The notes: generated from the letters alone by a model not told the origin. Counted from the first letter of the stretch, positions 8,678-18,138 are shown. The stretch is 64,000 nt of DNA from Aliiruegeria haliotis (GCF_003003255.1 NZ_PVTD01000002.1:744001-808000), one strand, 5' to 3'. A program made the numbers and translations.

Positions 8678-9495
8678 TTCATCGCCCTCCGCAGCCGTGG
8701 ATCCAGCAGATCCCGCAGGCCGTCCCCCATGAGGTTCAACCCCAGGACCGTCATCACGATGCACAGGCCCGGTAGGATCGCCAGCCGCGGATAGGCGTAG
8801 AAGAAGGTCTGCGCATCGGCCAGCATCCGTCCCCACGACGGCGTCGGCGGCTGTGCACCGAGGCCGACATAAGACAATCCCGCCTCCGCCAGGATGCCCA
8901 TGGAGAACTGGATCGTGCCCTGCACCACCAGCAGGTTGGCGATATTCGGCAGGATGTGCTCGGCGGAGATCAGCGCCCGCCCCTTGCCGGCCACCCGCGC
9001 AGCCATGATGAACTCCCGCGGCCAGATCGTCAGCGCCGCCCCCCGGGATACACGGGCAAAGACGGGGATGTTGAAGATCCCGATGGCAATGATCGCGTTG
9101 AGGGCGGACGGGCCGAACACGGCGGTGATCAGGATGGCGATGACGAGCGACGGAAAGGCAAAGACAAGGTCATTGCCGCGCATGATGATCTCGTCCAGCA
9201 GCCCGCCACGATTGGCTGCTGCCGAAAGCCCGAGCGGCACGCCGAGGACGATGCCAATGCCGACAGCCACCAGGGCCACCGCGATGGAGGTTCGCGCCCC
9301 AGCCATGAGCATCGACAGCATGTCGCGCCCGAGGTGATCGGTCCCAAGCAGGTAGCCATCACCGGAGGGCGACAGCTTGGCGGCGATGTTGAGGTCGGTG
9401 ACGTCATGGGGCGTCCAGCCGAGTGACACAATGGCCGCCACGAGAAAGACGCCGAAGAGGATCGCACCCGCGACGAGTTGAACCGGCCACTTCAT
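8674..9495 (-). CDS. peptide/nickel-type ABC transporter permease, DppC-like
   Basis: A 273-residue inner-membrane permease with an N-terminal membrane segment, a periplasmic stretch ('YLLGTDHLGRDMLSMLMAGA') typical of DppC/OppC subunits, and five more hydrophobic segments. The cytoplasmic EAA loop that contacts the ATPase lies around residues 175-200 ('AARVAGKGRALISAEHILPN'). It pairs with DppB to form the channel. Start and stop codons overlap both neighbours by four bases. Confidence 0.93.
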   Translation of the reverse strand: MKWPVQLVAGAILFGVFLVAAIVSLGWTPHDVTDLNIAAKLSPSGDGYLLGTDHLGRDMLSMLMAGARTSIAVALVAVGIGIVLGVPLGLSAAANRGGLLDEIIMRGNDLVFAFPSLVIAILITAVFGPSALNAIIAIGIFNIPVFARVSRGAALTIWPREFIMAARVAGKGRALISAEHILPNIANLLVVQGTIQFSMGILAEAGLSYVGLGAQPPTPSWGRMLADAQTFFYAYPRLAILPGLCIVMTVLGLNLMGDGLRDLLDPRLRRAMK

Positions 9496-10439
9496 CTACC
9501 GTGCCTCAGGCGTGGGTCGACGAGCGCATAGGCAAGATCGACGAGGAAGGTCACGAGGATCACGGCAAAGACCAGTAGCATCACGACGGATTCCACCACG
9601 ATCAGGTCACGCTGGGTGATCCCCTGGAAGATCAGCAACCCGAGTCCCGGCAGGAAGAAGACCTTCTCGATGATGATCGCCCCGGCCAGAAGAAAAGAGA
9701 ATTGCATGCCGATGATCGTCAGCACCGGGATCATCGCATTGCGCATCCCGTGCCGCCGGATCGCCTGCCCCTCGGTCAGGCCCTTGGCGCGAGCGGTACG
9801 GATGTAATCCTGGTTCAGAGTTTCGATCAAAGCCGATCGCATGACCCGTGCAAGGATCGATGCTTGCGGCAGCGCCAGCGCCACCGCGGGCAGGGTCAGC
9901 GCCCGGAGCGCCGGGCCGATGCCTCCGTCCCACCCGGGGAAGCCGCCGGACGGGAAGATCGGCCAGGTGATGGCGAGGAGCACCACGAGCAGCATCGCAA
10001 ACCAGAAGTTCGGCACCGCGATCCCGAGTTGCGTGGCCCCCATGATCCCGTAATCCGTAGGCCGTCCCCGGCGCGCGGCCGCCAGCATCCCCACCGGCAA
10101 TGCGATCACAGTGGAGAGCGCGAGCGCGTAGAGTGCCAGCGGCAATGACACCCAGAGCCGCGCCGCCACCAGTTCTGAGACGGGCACGCGATAGGTGTAT
10201 GAGGTCCCGAAATCCCCAGTGAGCATGCCTCCGACCCAAGCGACGTAACGTTCCAGAAGGCCTCCGGACAAACCAAGGTCGTCTCGCAGGGCGGCCACCG
10301 TGTCTTCGGAGGCATTGAGCCCCAGCATGAACGAAGCGGGATCGCCCGGAATGACCTCAACCACCGCAAAGATCACAAGGCTTGCCGCCAGCAGCGACAA
10401 TGCCAGAGAGATCAACCGGGTGGCGGCATAGTGGATCAT
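9492..10439 (-). CDS. peptide/nickel-type ABC transporter permease, DppB-like
   Basis: A 315-residue inner-membrane permease. It begins with the DppB-type first membrane segment ('RLISLALSLLAASLVIF') followed by 'VIPGDPASFMLG', and has the conserved 'DYIRTARAKGL' segment of the EAA loop at about residues 205-215. The open frame extends 71 codons upstream, but the ATG at 10439 is where family similarity begins. It is the first gene of the operon dppB-dppC-dppDF-aldehyde dehydrogenase. No solute-binding protein gene accompanies it in the window. Confidence 0.92.
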   Translation of the reverse strand: MIHYAATRLISLALSLLAASLVIFAVVEVIPGDPASFMLGLNASEDTVAALRDDLGLSGGLLERYVAWVGGMLTGDFGTSYTYRVPVSELVAARLWVSLPLALYALALSTVIALPVGMLAAARRGRPTDYGIMGATQLGIAVPNFWFAMLLVVLLAITWPIFPSGGFPGWDGGIGPALRALTLPAVALALPQASILARVMRSALIETLNQDYIRTARAKGLTEGQAIRRHGMRNAMIPVLTIIGMQFSFLLAGAIIIEKVFFLPGLGLLIFQGITQRDLIVVESVVMLLVFAVILVTFLVDLAYALVDPRLRHGR

Positions 10440-10777
10440 GGGGCGGACGTTAGTGCCCCCCACGGCGCGATGCCAGAGGGAAGCGTCGCGGGATGCCATC
10501 CGGGATGGCATTCCGGGATCGCCTTCACCTCGCAAGCAGGTCCGCGGCATACCCGAGGACAGGTGGGATATGGGAAACCGGATGTCCCGAAGGACGCGGT
10601 GAGGCATTGGACGGGGTACTCGGCAATTCTCCAGAACTTGCCGCTGCATCAAAGATATCCGGCAGGCAGTGCGCGGAAGGCGCGGCGCTTTGCCGGTCCC
10701 GCGGGTGTGGCCGGGATCCCGCCAGCCCGTATGGACGGGGCCCGCCGCAGGATCGCGGCGAGCCGATTGAACGCGAC
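10440..10777. other. intergenic region between potD and dppB
   Basis: 338 bases with no convincing gene. It holds the 3' end of the potD transcript and the promoter of the dpp operon. The only clear structure is the palindrome at 10493-10511, described separately. Confidence 0.6.
10493..10511. promoter_or_regulatory. perfect 8-3-8 palindrome upstream of dppB
   Basis: ATGCCATCCGGGATGGCAT: arms ATGCCATC and GATGGCAT are exact inverted repeats with a CGG centre. It lies 54-72 bases upstream of the dppB start, the distance expected of an operator, possibly for a GntR- or LacI-type regulator. There is no T-run, so a terminator for potD is less likely. Confidence 0.5.
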
Positions 10778-11815
10778 CTACTTCTTCAGGTTGGTCCAGA
10801 TCTGGTCATACACCGCCTGGGTCTGCTCGTCGCAGACTGCGATAAAGGCACCGGGGCCGGCATCGGCCGGCGGGTTCGCTTCCGGCAGGGTCGCCAGTTC
10901 CGGGTCGAGGAATTCTTCCACGCCCTTCACCCCGGCGCCGTAACGGGCATAGTTGGAGACTGCGGCGATATTCTCCGGTTCCAGAAGGAAATCCATGAAC
11001 TTCAACGCGTTCTCCCGGTTCGGCGCATCCTTCAGCAGCACGACATTGTCCATCCAGACCACATATCCCTGCTTGGGGAAGGCGTATTCGAGCGAGGCAC
11101 GTTCGGCGCGGGCCTTGGCACCGAACCCGTCATAGATCTGGCCCACGGCGGCATCGCCCGAGACCAGCACTTCCTTGGCGGTGTCCGAGTTGAAGGACGC
11201 CCAGTGCGCCTTTGCCTCCGTCAACATCGCGTTCAGCGCCTTGAGCTTGTCGCGATCCTGGCTGCATTGCTCGATCCCCATGTGGATCGCGGCCATGGCA
11301 AGAACCTCGCCCTGGCTGTCCAGCATGTTGATCTTGCCAGACAGCTCGGCTGGCGGGTTGAACAGGATGTCCGTGGTGCTGATGTCGCCATCGTAGACCT
11401 CGCGGTCGACCATGAACGAGGTCGAGCCCCACTGGTAGGGGATCGAGTGCTTCCGGCCCGGATCGAAGGCCGGATCTGCCCAGTCGGCGGTGACGTTGCC
11501 GATATTGGCCAGTTCGCCGTCGCCGATCTCGTCGAGGATGCCCTCGTTTGCCATGATCTCGACCATGTAGTCGCCCGGCACCGCAACGTCATAGGTCCCC
11601 AGGCCGCCGGCCTTCAGGCTGGCCAGCATCGCCTCGTTGGAATCGTAGGTGTCCATTGTCACCTCGATGCCGGTCTCGGCGCTGAACTTGTCGAGAAGCT
11701 CCTGCGGCATGTATTCGAACCAGTGATAGATCACGAGCTTGCCCTCGGCGCTCGCGCCCTGCGCGGCGACCGAAAGGGCGAGAGCGGCTGCGCTTGCCTT
11801 CAGAAGTGTCTTCAT
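10778..11815 (-). CDS. potD: spermidine/putrescine-type ABC transporter binding protein
   Basis: A 345-residue periplasmic binding protein with a Sec signal peptide cleaved after 'QGASA' near residue 23. The mature start 'EGKLVIYHWFEYMPQELL' is typical of PotD/PotF polyamine receptors, followed by 'FSAETGIEVTMDTYDSNE'. The family binds linear polyamines; the ligand here is not certain, and related proteins take up other cationic amines. The ATG at 11815 has a GGGGAA site just upstream; the frame is open further upstream only as a shadow of potC. It is the last gene of a potABCD operon, 19 bases after potC. Confidence 0.9.
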   Translation of the reverse strand: MKTLLKASAAALALSVAAQGASAEGKLVIYHWFEYMPQELLDKFSAETGIEVTMDTYDSNEAMLASLKAGGLGTYDVAVPGDYMVEIMANEGILDEIGDGELANIGNVTADWADPAFDPGRKHSIPYQWGSTSFMVDREVYDGDISTTDILFNPPAELSGKINMLDSQGEVLAMAAIHMGIEQCSQDRDKLKALNAMLTEAKAHWASFNSDTAKEVLVSGDAAVGQIYDGFGAKARAERASLEYAFPKQGYVVWMDNVVLLKDAPNRENALKFMDFLLEPENIAAVSNYARYGAGVKGVEEFLDPELATLPEANPPADAGPGAFIAVCDEQTQAVYDQIWTNLKK

Positions 11816-11834
11816 TGCATTTCCCCTTGCTGGA

Positions 11835-12641
11835 CTATTGTGTGTTGTCTTTCTTCGAAACGAAGTAGCTGATCGTGACCATGACGACGGACACACCAAG
11901 CAACATGGTCGAGATCGCCATGATATTCGGCTTGATCCCCTGTTTGACCGATCCGAAGATCGCCGTCGGCAGGGTCTCCACCCCGGCGCCCTTCACGAAA
12001 TTGGTGATGATGAAGTCATCGAGCGAGATAATGAAGGCGAGCAGGAACCCGGAAATGATGCCCGGCCCCATGAGCGGTAGCAATACATATCGGAACGCCT
12101 GCACCTTGGTGGCATAGAGGTCCTGAGCCGCCTGTTCGTAGGTGCCCTCGATCCCCTGCATCCGGGCCGCGATCGGGAGATATGCGAAGGGAATGCAGAA
12201 AGCGATATGTGCCGCCAGGATCGTGGTGTAGCCGCGCGTGAACCCGATTGCGTTGAAGAAGATCAGCGTGGCAACAGCGGTCACGATCTCAGGCACCATG
12301 AGCGGCAGCGATATCAGCCCGAAGGAGAGGGTCCGCCCCCTGAACCTGCCCCCGCGCACCATGGCCGTCGCGGCGCAGGTCGCGATCACCGTCGCCGTAG
12401 TCGCCGCCATGATCGCGATGGAGAAGGAGTTGACGGCCGCGGTCTTGAATTTCTCGCTGTCAGGGCCGGTGAAGACATCGGCATACCAGCGCAGCGACAC
12501 GCCCTCCCAGACCGTGATCGAGGCCGAGGCGTTGAAGGAATAGACAGTGACGACAATCAGCGGCGCATAGAGAATCACAAGGCAGAGAATGGTGATGCCG
12601 ACGAAGCCGGGATAGTTGCGGACATCGGTGTTCGACGCCAT
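11835..12641 (-). CDS. potC: polyamine-type ABC transporter permease, PotC-like
   Basis: A 268-residue inner-membrane permease with six hydrophobic segments. The EAA loop '[20 protein letters not shown]' (about residues 165-185) and the following '[14 protein letters not shown]' are hallmarks of PotC/PotI. The ATG overlaps the potB stop by one base (TGATG), with an AGGAGG-like site inside potB (GGAAAGGAGGC). It pairs with PotB. Confidence 0.93.
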   Translation of the reverse strand: MASNTDVRNYPGFVGITILCLVILYAPLIVVTVYSFNASASITVWEGVSLRWYADVFTGPDSEKFKTAAVNSFSIAIMAATTATVIATCAATAMVRGGRFRGRTLSFGLISLPLMVPEIVTAVATLIFFNAIGFTRGYTTILAAHIAFCIPFAYLPIAARMQGIEGTYEQAAQDLYATKVQAFRYVLLPLMGPGIISGFLLAFIISLDDFIITNFVKGAGVETLPTAIFGSVKQGIKPNIMAISTMLLGVSVVMVTISYFVSKKDNTQ

Positions 12642-13570
12642 CAGCCTGCCTCCTTTCCGGACTTCGCCTGCTGGCGCGCAAAGACCATCAGGATGACCAG
12701 CACCATGCTCAGAAGGATCATCGCGGCGGCCGCACCGAACGGCCAGTTGCCCGCACTGCCCTTGAACTGCTCCTCGATCAACGAGCCGATCATGAAGTTC
12801 TTCGCCCCCCCCAGCAGGTCCGGCGCGAGGAAGGAGCCCAGAGACGGGACGAAGACGAGGATACAGCCCGCAATCACGCCGGGTTTGACCGTTGGCAGAA
12901 GCACGCGACGGAGCGTGGTCCATTTGCTGGCATACAGGTCGGCCGCCGCTTCGGAGAGGGTGAAGTTGTAGCGCTCCACCGATGCGTAGACCGGCAATAC
13001 CATGAACGGCAGGTAGGAATAGAACAGCCCCAGCTGCACGGCGAAGTTGGTGTTGATGATGTGAATGGGTTCGGAGACCACGCCAACCGACATCAGGAAC
13101 TCGTTCAGCGGCCCGTTGTCGCGAAGCAGGAACTTCATCGAGACGGTCCGGATCAGCAGGTTGACCCAGTAGGGAATGGTGATCAGGAAGACCCAGATCG
13201 GGCGCACCTTTTCCGGTCGCGTGGCAATGAAGTAGGCCGTCGGGAACCCGATCAGAAGCGACATCACCGTCGCCAGCCCCGCCTGCCAGATCGAGCGCCA
13301 GAAGATGTTGATATAGGTCCACTCGATCTTCGGCGCCTCGTCCCCGAACAGCCCGCGGTCGAAGAAGAACTGGTCATAGGCGGCGAGGCTGAACTCCCAG
13401 ATAACGCCACCGCGGAATTCCTTGGTCAGGAAGGAATAGACGAGCATCATGCCGACGGGCGCCAGCACGAAGAACCCCAGAACCGCCCAGGCCGGAAGCA
13501 GCAGCCAGGTCCGCGCCTCGGCGTATGTGTCGGTGGTGACGCTGGCGCCTGTTGCTGCTCCGCCCGCCAT
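12641..13570 (-). CDS. potB: polyamine-type ABC transporter permease, PotB-like
   Basis: A 309-residue inner-membrane permease of the PotB/PotH type: N-terminal membrane segment, a long periplasmic stretch, then '[11 protein letters not shown]' and '[11 protein letters not shown]', which are characteristic, and an EAA loop '[19 protein letters not shown]'. The start overlaps the potA stop in TGATG. It forms the channel with PotC and is energised by PotA. Confidence 0.93.
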   Translation of the reverse strand: MAGGAATGASVTTDTYAEARTWLLLPAWAVLGFFVLAPVGMMLVYSFLTKEFRGGVIWEFSLAAYDQFFFDRGLFGDEAPKIEWTYINIFWRSIWQAGLATVMSLLIGFPTAYFIATRPEKVRPIWVFLITIPYWVNLLIRTVSMKFLLRDNGPLNEFLMSVGVVSEPIHIINTNFAVQLGLFYSYLPFMVLPVYASVERYNFTLSEAAADLYASKWTTLRRVLLPTVKPGVIAGCILVFVPSLGSFLAPDLLGGAKNFMIGSLIEEQFKGSAGNWPFGAAAAMILLSMVLVILMVFARQQAKSGKEAG

Positions 13571-14658
13571 CAGTCCACCAACAGGCGCGCCGCGCCCCTG
13601 TCCCCGTTGACGAAGACCGGGCTGCCCTCGGGAAAGACCCTGGCGTTGCCACGGTCGGAGTTTGCCGCCCGGATGGTGAAATTCGGCCCGTCGTCCAGAT
13701 CGACGATGGTCATGATGTTGGTGCCGACAAAGACATTCTCCAGCACCGTCGCATGCAATGCGTCCGGGTCGATCTTCTCATCGGTCAGGAACAGCCGTTC
13801 GGGCCGGACCGAAAGGTGGACCTTGGACCCGACGCCGATCCCCTCGACCGCATCGACCTTCATCTCGTGTCCGCCACCGAGGTGACAGACCGCCCGCCCT
13901 TCGGCGAAGGCATCGACCGACACTTCCAGCAGGTTCGTTTCGCCGATGAAATCGGCCACGAACATGTTGCGGGGGTATTCGTAGATCTCCCCCGGAGTCC
14001 CCAGTTGCTGCAACTCGCCGGCTGACATGACAGCAATGCGATCCGACATGGTCAGCGCCTCTTCCTGGTCATGTGTGACGAAAATGAAGGTAATTCCGGT
14101 CTCGCGTTGAATATGCTTCAGCTCGATCTGCATTGCCTTGCGCAGCTTCAGATCCAGCGCCGAAAGCGGCTCGTCCAGCAGAAGCACCTTGGGTTGCGGG
14201 GCGAGGGCACGTGCAAGGGCCACCCGTTGCTGCTGCCCGCCCGAAAGCTGGTTGGGCTTGCGGTTTGCAAACTGGGACAGCTGAACCAACTCCAACATCT
14301 CGCCAGCCCGCGCCCTGGCCTCGCGCCCCTTGCCGAGCATCTCCAGCGGGAACATGACGTTTTCGAGGACGGTCATGTGAGGAAAGAGCGCGTAGTTCTG
14401 GAAAACCGTGTTCACCGGGCGCCGGTTCGGCGGCAGGTCCTCGATTTCCTTGCCATACAGGAAGATCCCGCCTTCGGTGACGTCCTCGAAACCGGCAATC
14501 ATGCGGAGCAAGGTTGTCTTGCCGCAGCCCGAAGGCCCCAACAGGGTGAAGAACTCGTTGTCGTGGATCGACAGCGAAATCCGCTTGAGTGCAGTGAAGT
14601 CGCCATAGCGTTTCACCGCATCGCGAACATCGATCGCGATCTGTCTTGCCTCGGCCAC
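13570..14658 (-). CDS. potA: polyamine-type ABC transporter ATPase
   Basis: A 362-residue importer ATPase: Walker [10 protein letters not shown], signature LSGGQQQR, Walker [13 protein letters not shown] and a C-terminal TOBE domain that senses or regulates. This is the PotA/PotG type. The true start is a GTG at 14658 with AGGGAGA six bases upstream; the open frame extends 52 codons further but into non-conserved sequence. It is the first gene of potABCD and diverges from the flavin monooxygenase. Confidence 0.92.
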   Translation of the reverse strand: MAEARQIAIDVRDAVKRYGDFTALKRISLSIHDNEFFTLLGPSGCGKTTLLRMIAGFEDVTEGGIFLYGKEIEDLPPNRRPVNTVFQNYALFPHMTVLENVMFPLEMLGKGREARARAGEMLELVQLSQFANRKPNQLSGGQQQRVALARALAPQPKVLLLDEPLSALDLKLRKAMQIELKHIQRETGITFIFVTHDQEEALTMSDRIAVMSAGELQQLGTPGEIYEYPRNMFVADFIGETNLLEVSVDAFAEGRAVCHLGGGHEMKVDAVEGIGVGSKVHLSVRPERLFLTDEKIDPDALHATVLENVFVGTNIMTIVDLDDGPNFTIRAANSDRGNARVFPEGSPVFVNGDRGAARLLVD

Positions 14659-14741
14659 GCACGTCTCCCTGGCAGATCGGTTTTGGGCAATGGTTAGCGC
14701 TGACGCCGGAAATTGCGGAGTAATCTGTTCCGCAGGGCACA

Positions 14742-14756
14742 TTAGGTATTTCCTAA
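14742..14756. promoter_or_regulatory. palindrome TTAGG-N5-CCTAA, copy 1
   Basis: TTAGGTATTTCCTAA, a perfect inverted repeat with a 5-base centre, lying about 84 bases upstream of the potA GTG. The TTA..TAA ends and spacing fit a LysR-type recognition site. A second, longer copy lies 197 bases away. Confidence 0.6.
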
Positions 14757-14936
14757 GCGCGGCCGAACTCGAGGGCAAGTCAGGCGCGTGCCACCACGCA
14801 CAACCGCCCTGCACAGGCTCTCAGCACATAAGCCGGAATTTCGTGCGGAATGCAAAAAGCCTTCACGCAGGATGCTCCGATGCGTGTGCTTGTGGAACTC
14901 TGGCGCAAACTCTCGCGCTGGCGCCGCCCGCCTGCT

Positions 14937-14955
14937 GATTAGGGCCAGCCTAATC
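14937..14955. promoter_or_regulatory. palindrome GATTAGG-N5-CCTAATC, copy 2
   Basis: GATTAGGGCCAGCCTAATC, a perfect 7-base inverted repeat around a 5-base centre, containing the same TTAGG/CCTAA core as copy 1. It lies 139 bases upstream of the flavin monooxygenase start. A half-conserved third copy precedes the aminotransferase gene. Confidence 0.65.
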
Positions 14956-15093
14956 TTCGCTGTCGCAGGTTGTACTTTTTCGGCGCGACGGTGCTGTGAC
15001 TTTTGAGGGGACGACATCGCGCAGTCATCTCCAGAACGGGTCAACCTGCATCCTGCGCGATCGACACGGCCGGACAGCCGGGAAAGGCGCGAC

Positions 15094-16362
15094 ATGCAGA
15101 CAGAGACGACAGATACGCTGGTTGTCGGCGGCGGTCAGGCCGGGATCGCCATGAGCGAGCATCTCGGCAAGGCCGGTGTGCCGCACCTGGTGCTGGAGCG
15201 GAACCGTATTGCCGAACGTTGGCGGTCGCAGCGGTGGGATTCCCTCGTGGCCAATGGCCCCGCCTGGCACGACCGTTTTCCCGGCCTCGAGTTCAAGGGA
15301 ATGAGCCCGGACGCCTTTGCCCCGAAGGAGGACGTGGCCGACTATCTTGCTGCCTATGCCGAAAAGATCGGCGCGCCGATCCGCTCGGGCGTGGATGTGA
15401 GGTCCGTGCGCCGACTTGAAGGCAGCGCTGGGTTTCGCATTGAAACATCGCAGGGGGTGATCGAGGCAGTGCGTGTGGTTGCAGCCACCGGCCCCTTCCA
15501 GAAACCCGTCATCCCGCAGATCGTGCCGCCGACGCCGGGCATCACGCAGATCCATTCCGCCGACTACCGCAACCCGGGTGCGCTGCCGCCAGGCGGGGTG
15601 CTGGTTGTCGGCGCCGGGTCGTCCGGTGTCCAGATCGCGGAGGAACTGATGCAGGCGGGCCGCAAGGTCTTCCTTTCCGTCGGGCCGCACGACCGTCCGC
15701 CGCGGCGCTACCGCGGGCGGGATTTCGTCTGGTGGCTCGGTGTGCTGGGTCTCTGGGATGCCGAGGCGCCAGGCAACGAGCATGTCACGATATCGGTCAG
15801 CGGAGCACATGGCGGCAAGACCGTCGATTTCCGCAAGCTGGCCCATCAGGGCATGACGCTGGTGGGGCGCACTGAGCGCCATGCCGAGGGCGCGTTGCAT
15901 TTTGCACTGGACCTGGCGGAGAACCTGGCCCGGGGCGATCTGAATTACCTCTCGGTTCTGGACGCCGCCGATGAATATGTCCGGCGCAACGGGCTTGACT
16001 TGCCCGAGGAACCGGAAGCGCGCACCACCCTGCCCGAGCCCGATTGCGTGACCACGCCGCTCCGGTCTCTCGATCTCTCGTCGGCCGGGATTTCCACCAT
16101 TATCTGGGCGACCGGGTTTGCACAGGACTACGGCTGGTTGCAGGTCGATGCCTTCGATGCCGATGGAAAGCCGGCCCACCAGAGGGGGGTGTCAAACGAG
16201 CCGGGGGTCTATTTCCTCGGCCTGCCATGGCAGTCCCGCCGGGGGTCCTCCTTCATCTGGGGGGTGTGGCACGACGCGAAATTCATCGCCGATCAGATCG
16301 CGATCCAGAGGAGCTATGCGGCCTACGTGCCCAGCCCGGAACGCGAAACCGAAAACGCTTGA
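15094..16362 (+). CDS. FAD-dependent monooxygenase (flavin-containing, CzcO-like)
   Basis: A 422-residue flavoprotein with two dinucleotide-binding motifs: GGGQAG near residue 11 for FAD and GAGSSG around residue 173 for NADPH, plus the C-terminal 'IIWATGF' that closes the FAD site. This arrangement is that of class B flavin monooxygenases, which insert oxygen at N or S atoms or do Baeyer-Villiger oxidations. The long form resembles proteins annotated CzcO or indole-pyruvate monooxygenase-like. A GGGAAAGG site precedes the ATG. It begins a run of genes (RidA, DUF1028) and diverges from potABCD, so I infer it oxidises an imported amine or a product of one. Confidence 0.88.
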   Translation: MQTETTDTLVVGGGQAGIAMSEHLGKAGVPHLVLERNRIAERWRSQRWDSLVANGPAWHDRFPGLEFKGMSPDAFAPKEDVADYLAAYAEKIGAPIRSGVDVRSVRRLEGSAGFRIETSQGVIEAVRVVAATGPFQKPVIPQIVPPTPGITQIHSADYRNPGALPPGGVLVVGAGSSGVQIAEELMQAGRKVFLSVGPHDRPPRRYRGRDFVWWLGVLGLWDAEAPGNEHVTISVSGAHGGKTVDFRKLAHQGMTLVGRTERHAEGALHFALDLAENLARGDLNYLSVLDAADEYVRRNGLDLPEEPEARTTLPEPDCVTTPLRSLDLSSAGISTIIWATGFAQDYGWLQVDAFDADGKPAHQRGVSNEPGVYFLGLPWQSRRGSSFIWGVWHDAKFIADQIAIQRSYAAYVPSPERETENA

Positions 16363-16436
16363 AGCCACAACGCGCCAGCCGCTTTCCGGAACATGATGCC
16401 GGGGCGTTTGCCGCGACAAGGAAATTGGAGCACCGA

Positions 16437-16853
16437 ATGGCCCATACCCGTATCCGGAAATTCAACACTGCGCAGACATACCCGGAACAGGCCCTCGACA
16501 ACGATCTCTGCCAGGCCGTTGTCACGCGGGGCGGCAGAACGGTCTGGCTGCGTGGGCAGTGCCCGCAGGATCTCGATGATGCCCGGAACATCGACAGTCA
16601 CGACCCGGTGGAGCAAACGCACAAGGTCATGCAGAATATCCGGCAGTTGATCGAGGAAGCCGGCGGGTCGATGGAACACCTGGTGAAGGTCGTTGTCTAC
16701 ATCACCGATATTCGGCACCGGGAGGCCGTCTACCGGACGATGGGCGAATACATCCAAGGCGTGCACCCTGTTTCCACCGGGCTCGTCGTCTCCGCTCTGG
16801 CGCGCCCCGAATGGCTGGTTGAAATCGACGGCACCGCCGTCATACCGGATTGA
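16437..16853 (+). CDS. RidA/YjgF family protein
   Basis: A 138-residue member of the RidA superfamily, which hydrolyses reactive enamine/imine intermediates released by PLP enzymes or amine oxidation. The C-terminal 'ALARPEWLVEIDGTAV' holds the conserved Arg that binds the substrate carboxylate in active members. The ATG has GGAG seven bases upstream; the frame is open through the end of the monooxygenase gene but only as a shadow. Its place between a monooxygenase and DUF1028 suggests a specialised deaminase for this pathway rather than the general housekeeping RidA. Confidence 0.88.
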   Translation: MAHTRIRKFNTAQTYPEQALDNDLCQAVVTRGGRTVWLRGQCPQDLDDARNIDSHDPVEQTHKVMQNIRQLIEEAGGSMEHLVKVVVYITDIRHREAVYRTMGEYIQGVHPVSTGLVVSALARPEWLVEIDGTAVIPD

Positions 16854-16857
16854 GCTG

Positions 16858-17532
16858 ATGACCTTCTCCCTTGTCGCCCGCTGCGCCGAAACGGGCATGT
16901 TCGGCATCGCCATCTCGTCCTCCTCCCCCGCCGTTGCCGCGCGGTGCTCCTACGCCCGTGCCGGAGTCGGCGCCGTTGCCTCGCAGAACGTGACCGACCC
17001 GACGCTCGGTCCACTCACACTCGACCTGATGGAACAGGGGGCGTCAGCGACGGAAGCCATCGCGGCCATCGTCGCACAGGGCCGGTTCATCGAGTACCGG
17101 CAGGTTCTGGCGGTGGACGGCACCGGTGATACAGCAATCCACTCGGGGCCGAATTCGCTCGGCATCTGGACGCAGGCGCAGGCTGACAACGTGGCCTCCG
17201 GCGGCAACTTGCTGGCCAACGAGGGAGTGCCACAGGCCATCGTGGACGGGTTCCTCGCTGCCTCAGGCCATCTTGGAGATCGCCTGATCGCGGCGATGCG
17301 GTCCGGACTGGCGGCGGGTGGAGAGGCCGGGCCGGTGCATTCGGCGGGCCTGAAGATCGTCGATATGGTTGCGTGGCCTGTGGCCGACCTGCGCTGCGAC
17401 TGGACGGAGGACTGCCCGATCGAGGCCGTGGCCAAAACCTGGGACGTCTACAAACCGCAACTGGACGCCTATGTTCAGCGCGCGCTCGACCCGCGCGCGG
17501 CACCTTCGTACGGCGTACCGGGCGACGAATAG
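16858..17532 (+). CDS. DUF1028 family protein (Ntn-hydrolase-like)
   Basis: A 224-residue protein of the DUF1028 family. The start 'MTFSLVARCAETGMFGIAI' and the segment 'VASGGNLLANEGVPQAIVDGF' (about 118-138) are family signatures. DUF1028 proteins adopt an Ntn-hydrolase-like fold; Thr2 is in the place of an N-terminal nucleophile, but the reaction is not established. The gene starts 4 bases after the RidA stop, so the two are co-transcribed. RidA-DUF1028 pairs suggest a shared substrate, probably an amide or imine. Confidence 0.87.
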   Translation: MTFSLVARCAETGMFGIAISSSSPAVAARCSYARAGVGAVASQNVTDPTLGPLTLDLMEQGASATEAIAAIVAQGRFIEYRQVLAVDGTGDTAIHSGPNSLGIWTQAQADNVASGGNLLANEGVPQAIVDGFLAASGHLGDRLIAAMRSGLAAGGEAGPVHSAGLKIVDMVAWPVADLRCDWTEDCPIEAVAKTWDVYKPQLDAYVQRALDPRAAPSYGVPGDE

Positions 17533-17548
17533 CGCGACGGAGACGTCC

Positions 17549-18106
17549 ATGCCGGACCTTTCTCGCGCCCAGAGGCACGCCGGGGCCGCGGCGATGCGGC
17601 CGGGCGTTCCGCTCCCCCCGACCTCGAGTATGGGCGCCATCATGGACGGACAGCAGACCGAGCGAAGCATTCGATTTGCTGACGAAGGCCAGAAATCCGC
17701 CAATCGGGTCGCGAGCGGCAAACAAGTGACCGTCGAGGGCAAGGGGCTTTTTGTGCAGCCGACGAACTTTGACGACGTAGGCCATGATAGTCCGCTGATA
17801 GGAGACGAGGTTTTCGGCCCCGATTGCGCCACTACGCCCATCGACACCGAGGCAGGTTTGATCGTGATGACCAACGACTCGATATTTGGCACTAGCTGTT
17901 TTGCCCGGACCTGCAACCTGAGCCGCGCGCTTCGAACCGCCGAGCCGCTGGATGCGGGTAGCTGCCACCTCGCCACGGTGGATGCTCTCCTGACACGGAC
18001 GCCGTTTGGCGGGTTGACCCGATCCGGCTTCGGGCGTGAACCGTCGATGCACTGTTCCGACAGGCCCGCCGCACTGAAGACCATCTCGGTTCAGTATCGC
18101 TCTTGA
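17549..18106 (+). pseudogene. aldehyde dehydrogenase, degraded C-terminal remnant
   Basis: An open frame of 185 codons that aligns by eye with the C-terminal third of an aldehyde dehydrogenase: 'MGAIMDGQQTERS' (usual MGPLI..), 'FVQPTNFDDV', 'DEVFGPD', 'MTNDSIFGTSCFARTCNLSRA', and 'TPFGGLTRSGFGRE'. The N-terminal two thirds, with the cofactor site and the catalytic Glu and Cys, are gone, and several normally fixed positions are changed (EEIFGPV to DEVFGPD; VNxx to HLAT). It cannot be an active dehydrogenase. The frame is still open, so the decay may be recent or the fragment may be expressed. It follows DUF1028 by 16 bases and once may have oxidised the aldehyde formed in this pathway. Confidence 0.75.
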
Positions 18107-18138
18107 AGCCCCGGAACCGCATAGGCTACTTCGGCACC

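Larger units (their letters stand above)
14659..15093. promoter_or_regulatory. divergent promoter region between potA and the flavin monooxygenase
   Basis: 435 bases without a gene. They must hold promoters for both divergent operons and contain two related palindromes, TTAGG-N5-CCTAA, centred at 14749 and 14946 (listed separately), which makes coordinated control likely. I cannot place -35/-10 boxes with confidence. Confidence 0.6.
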
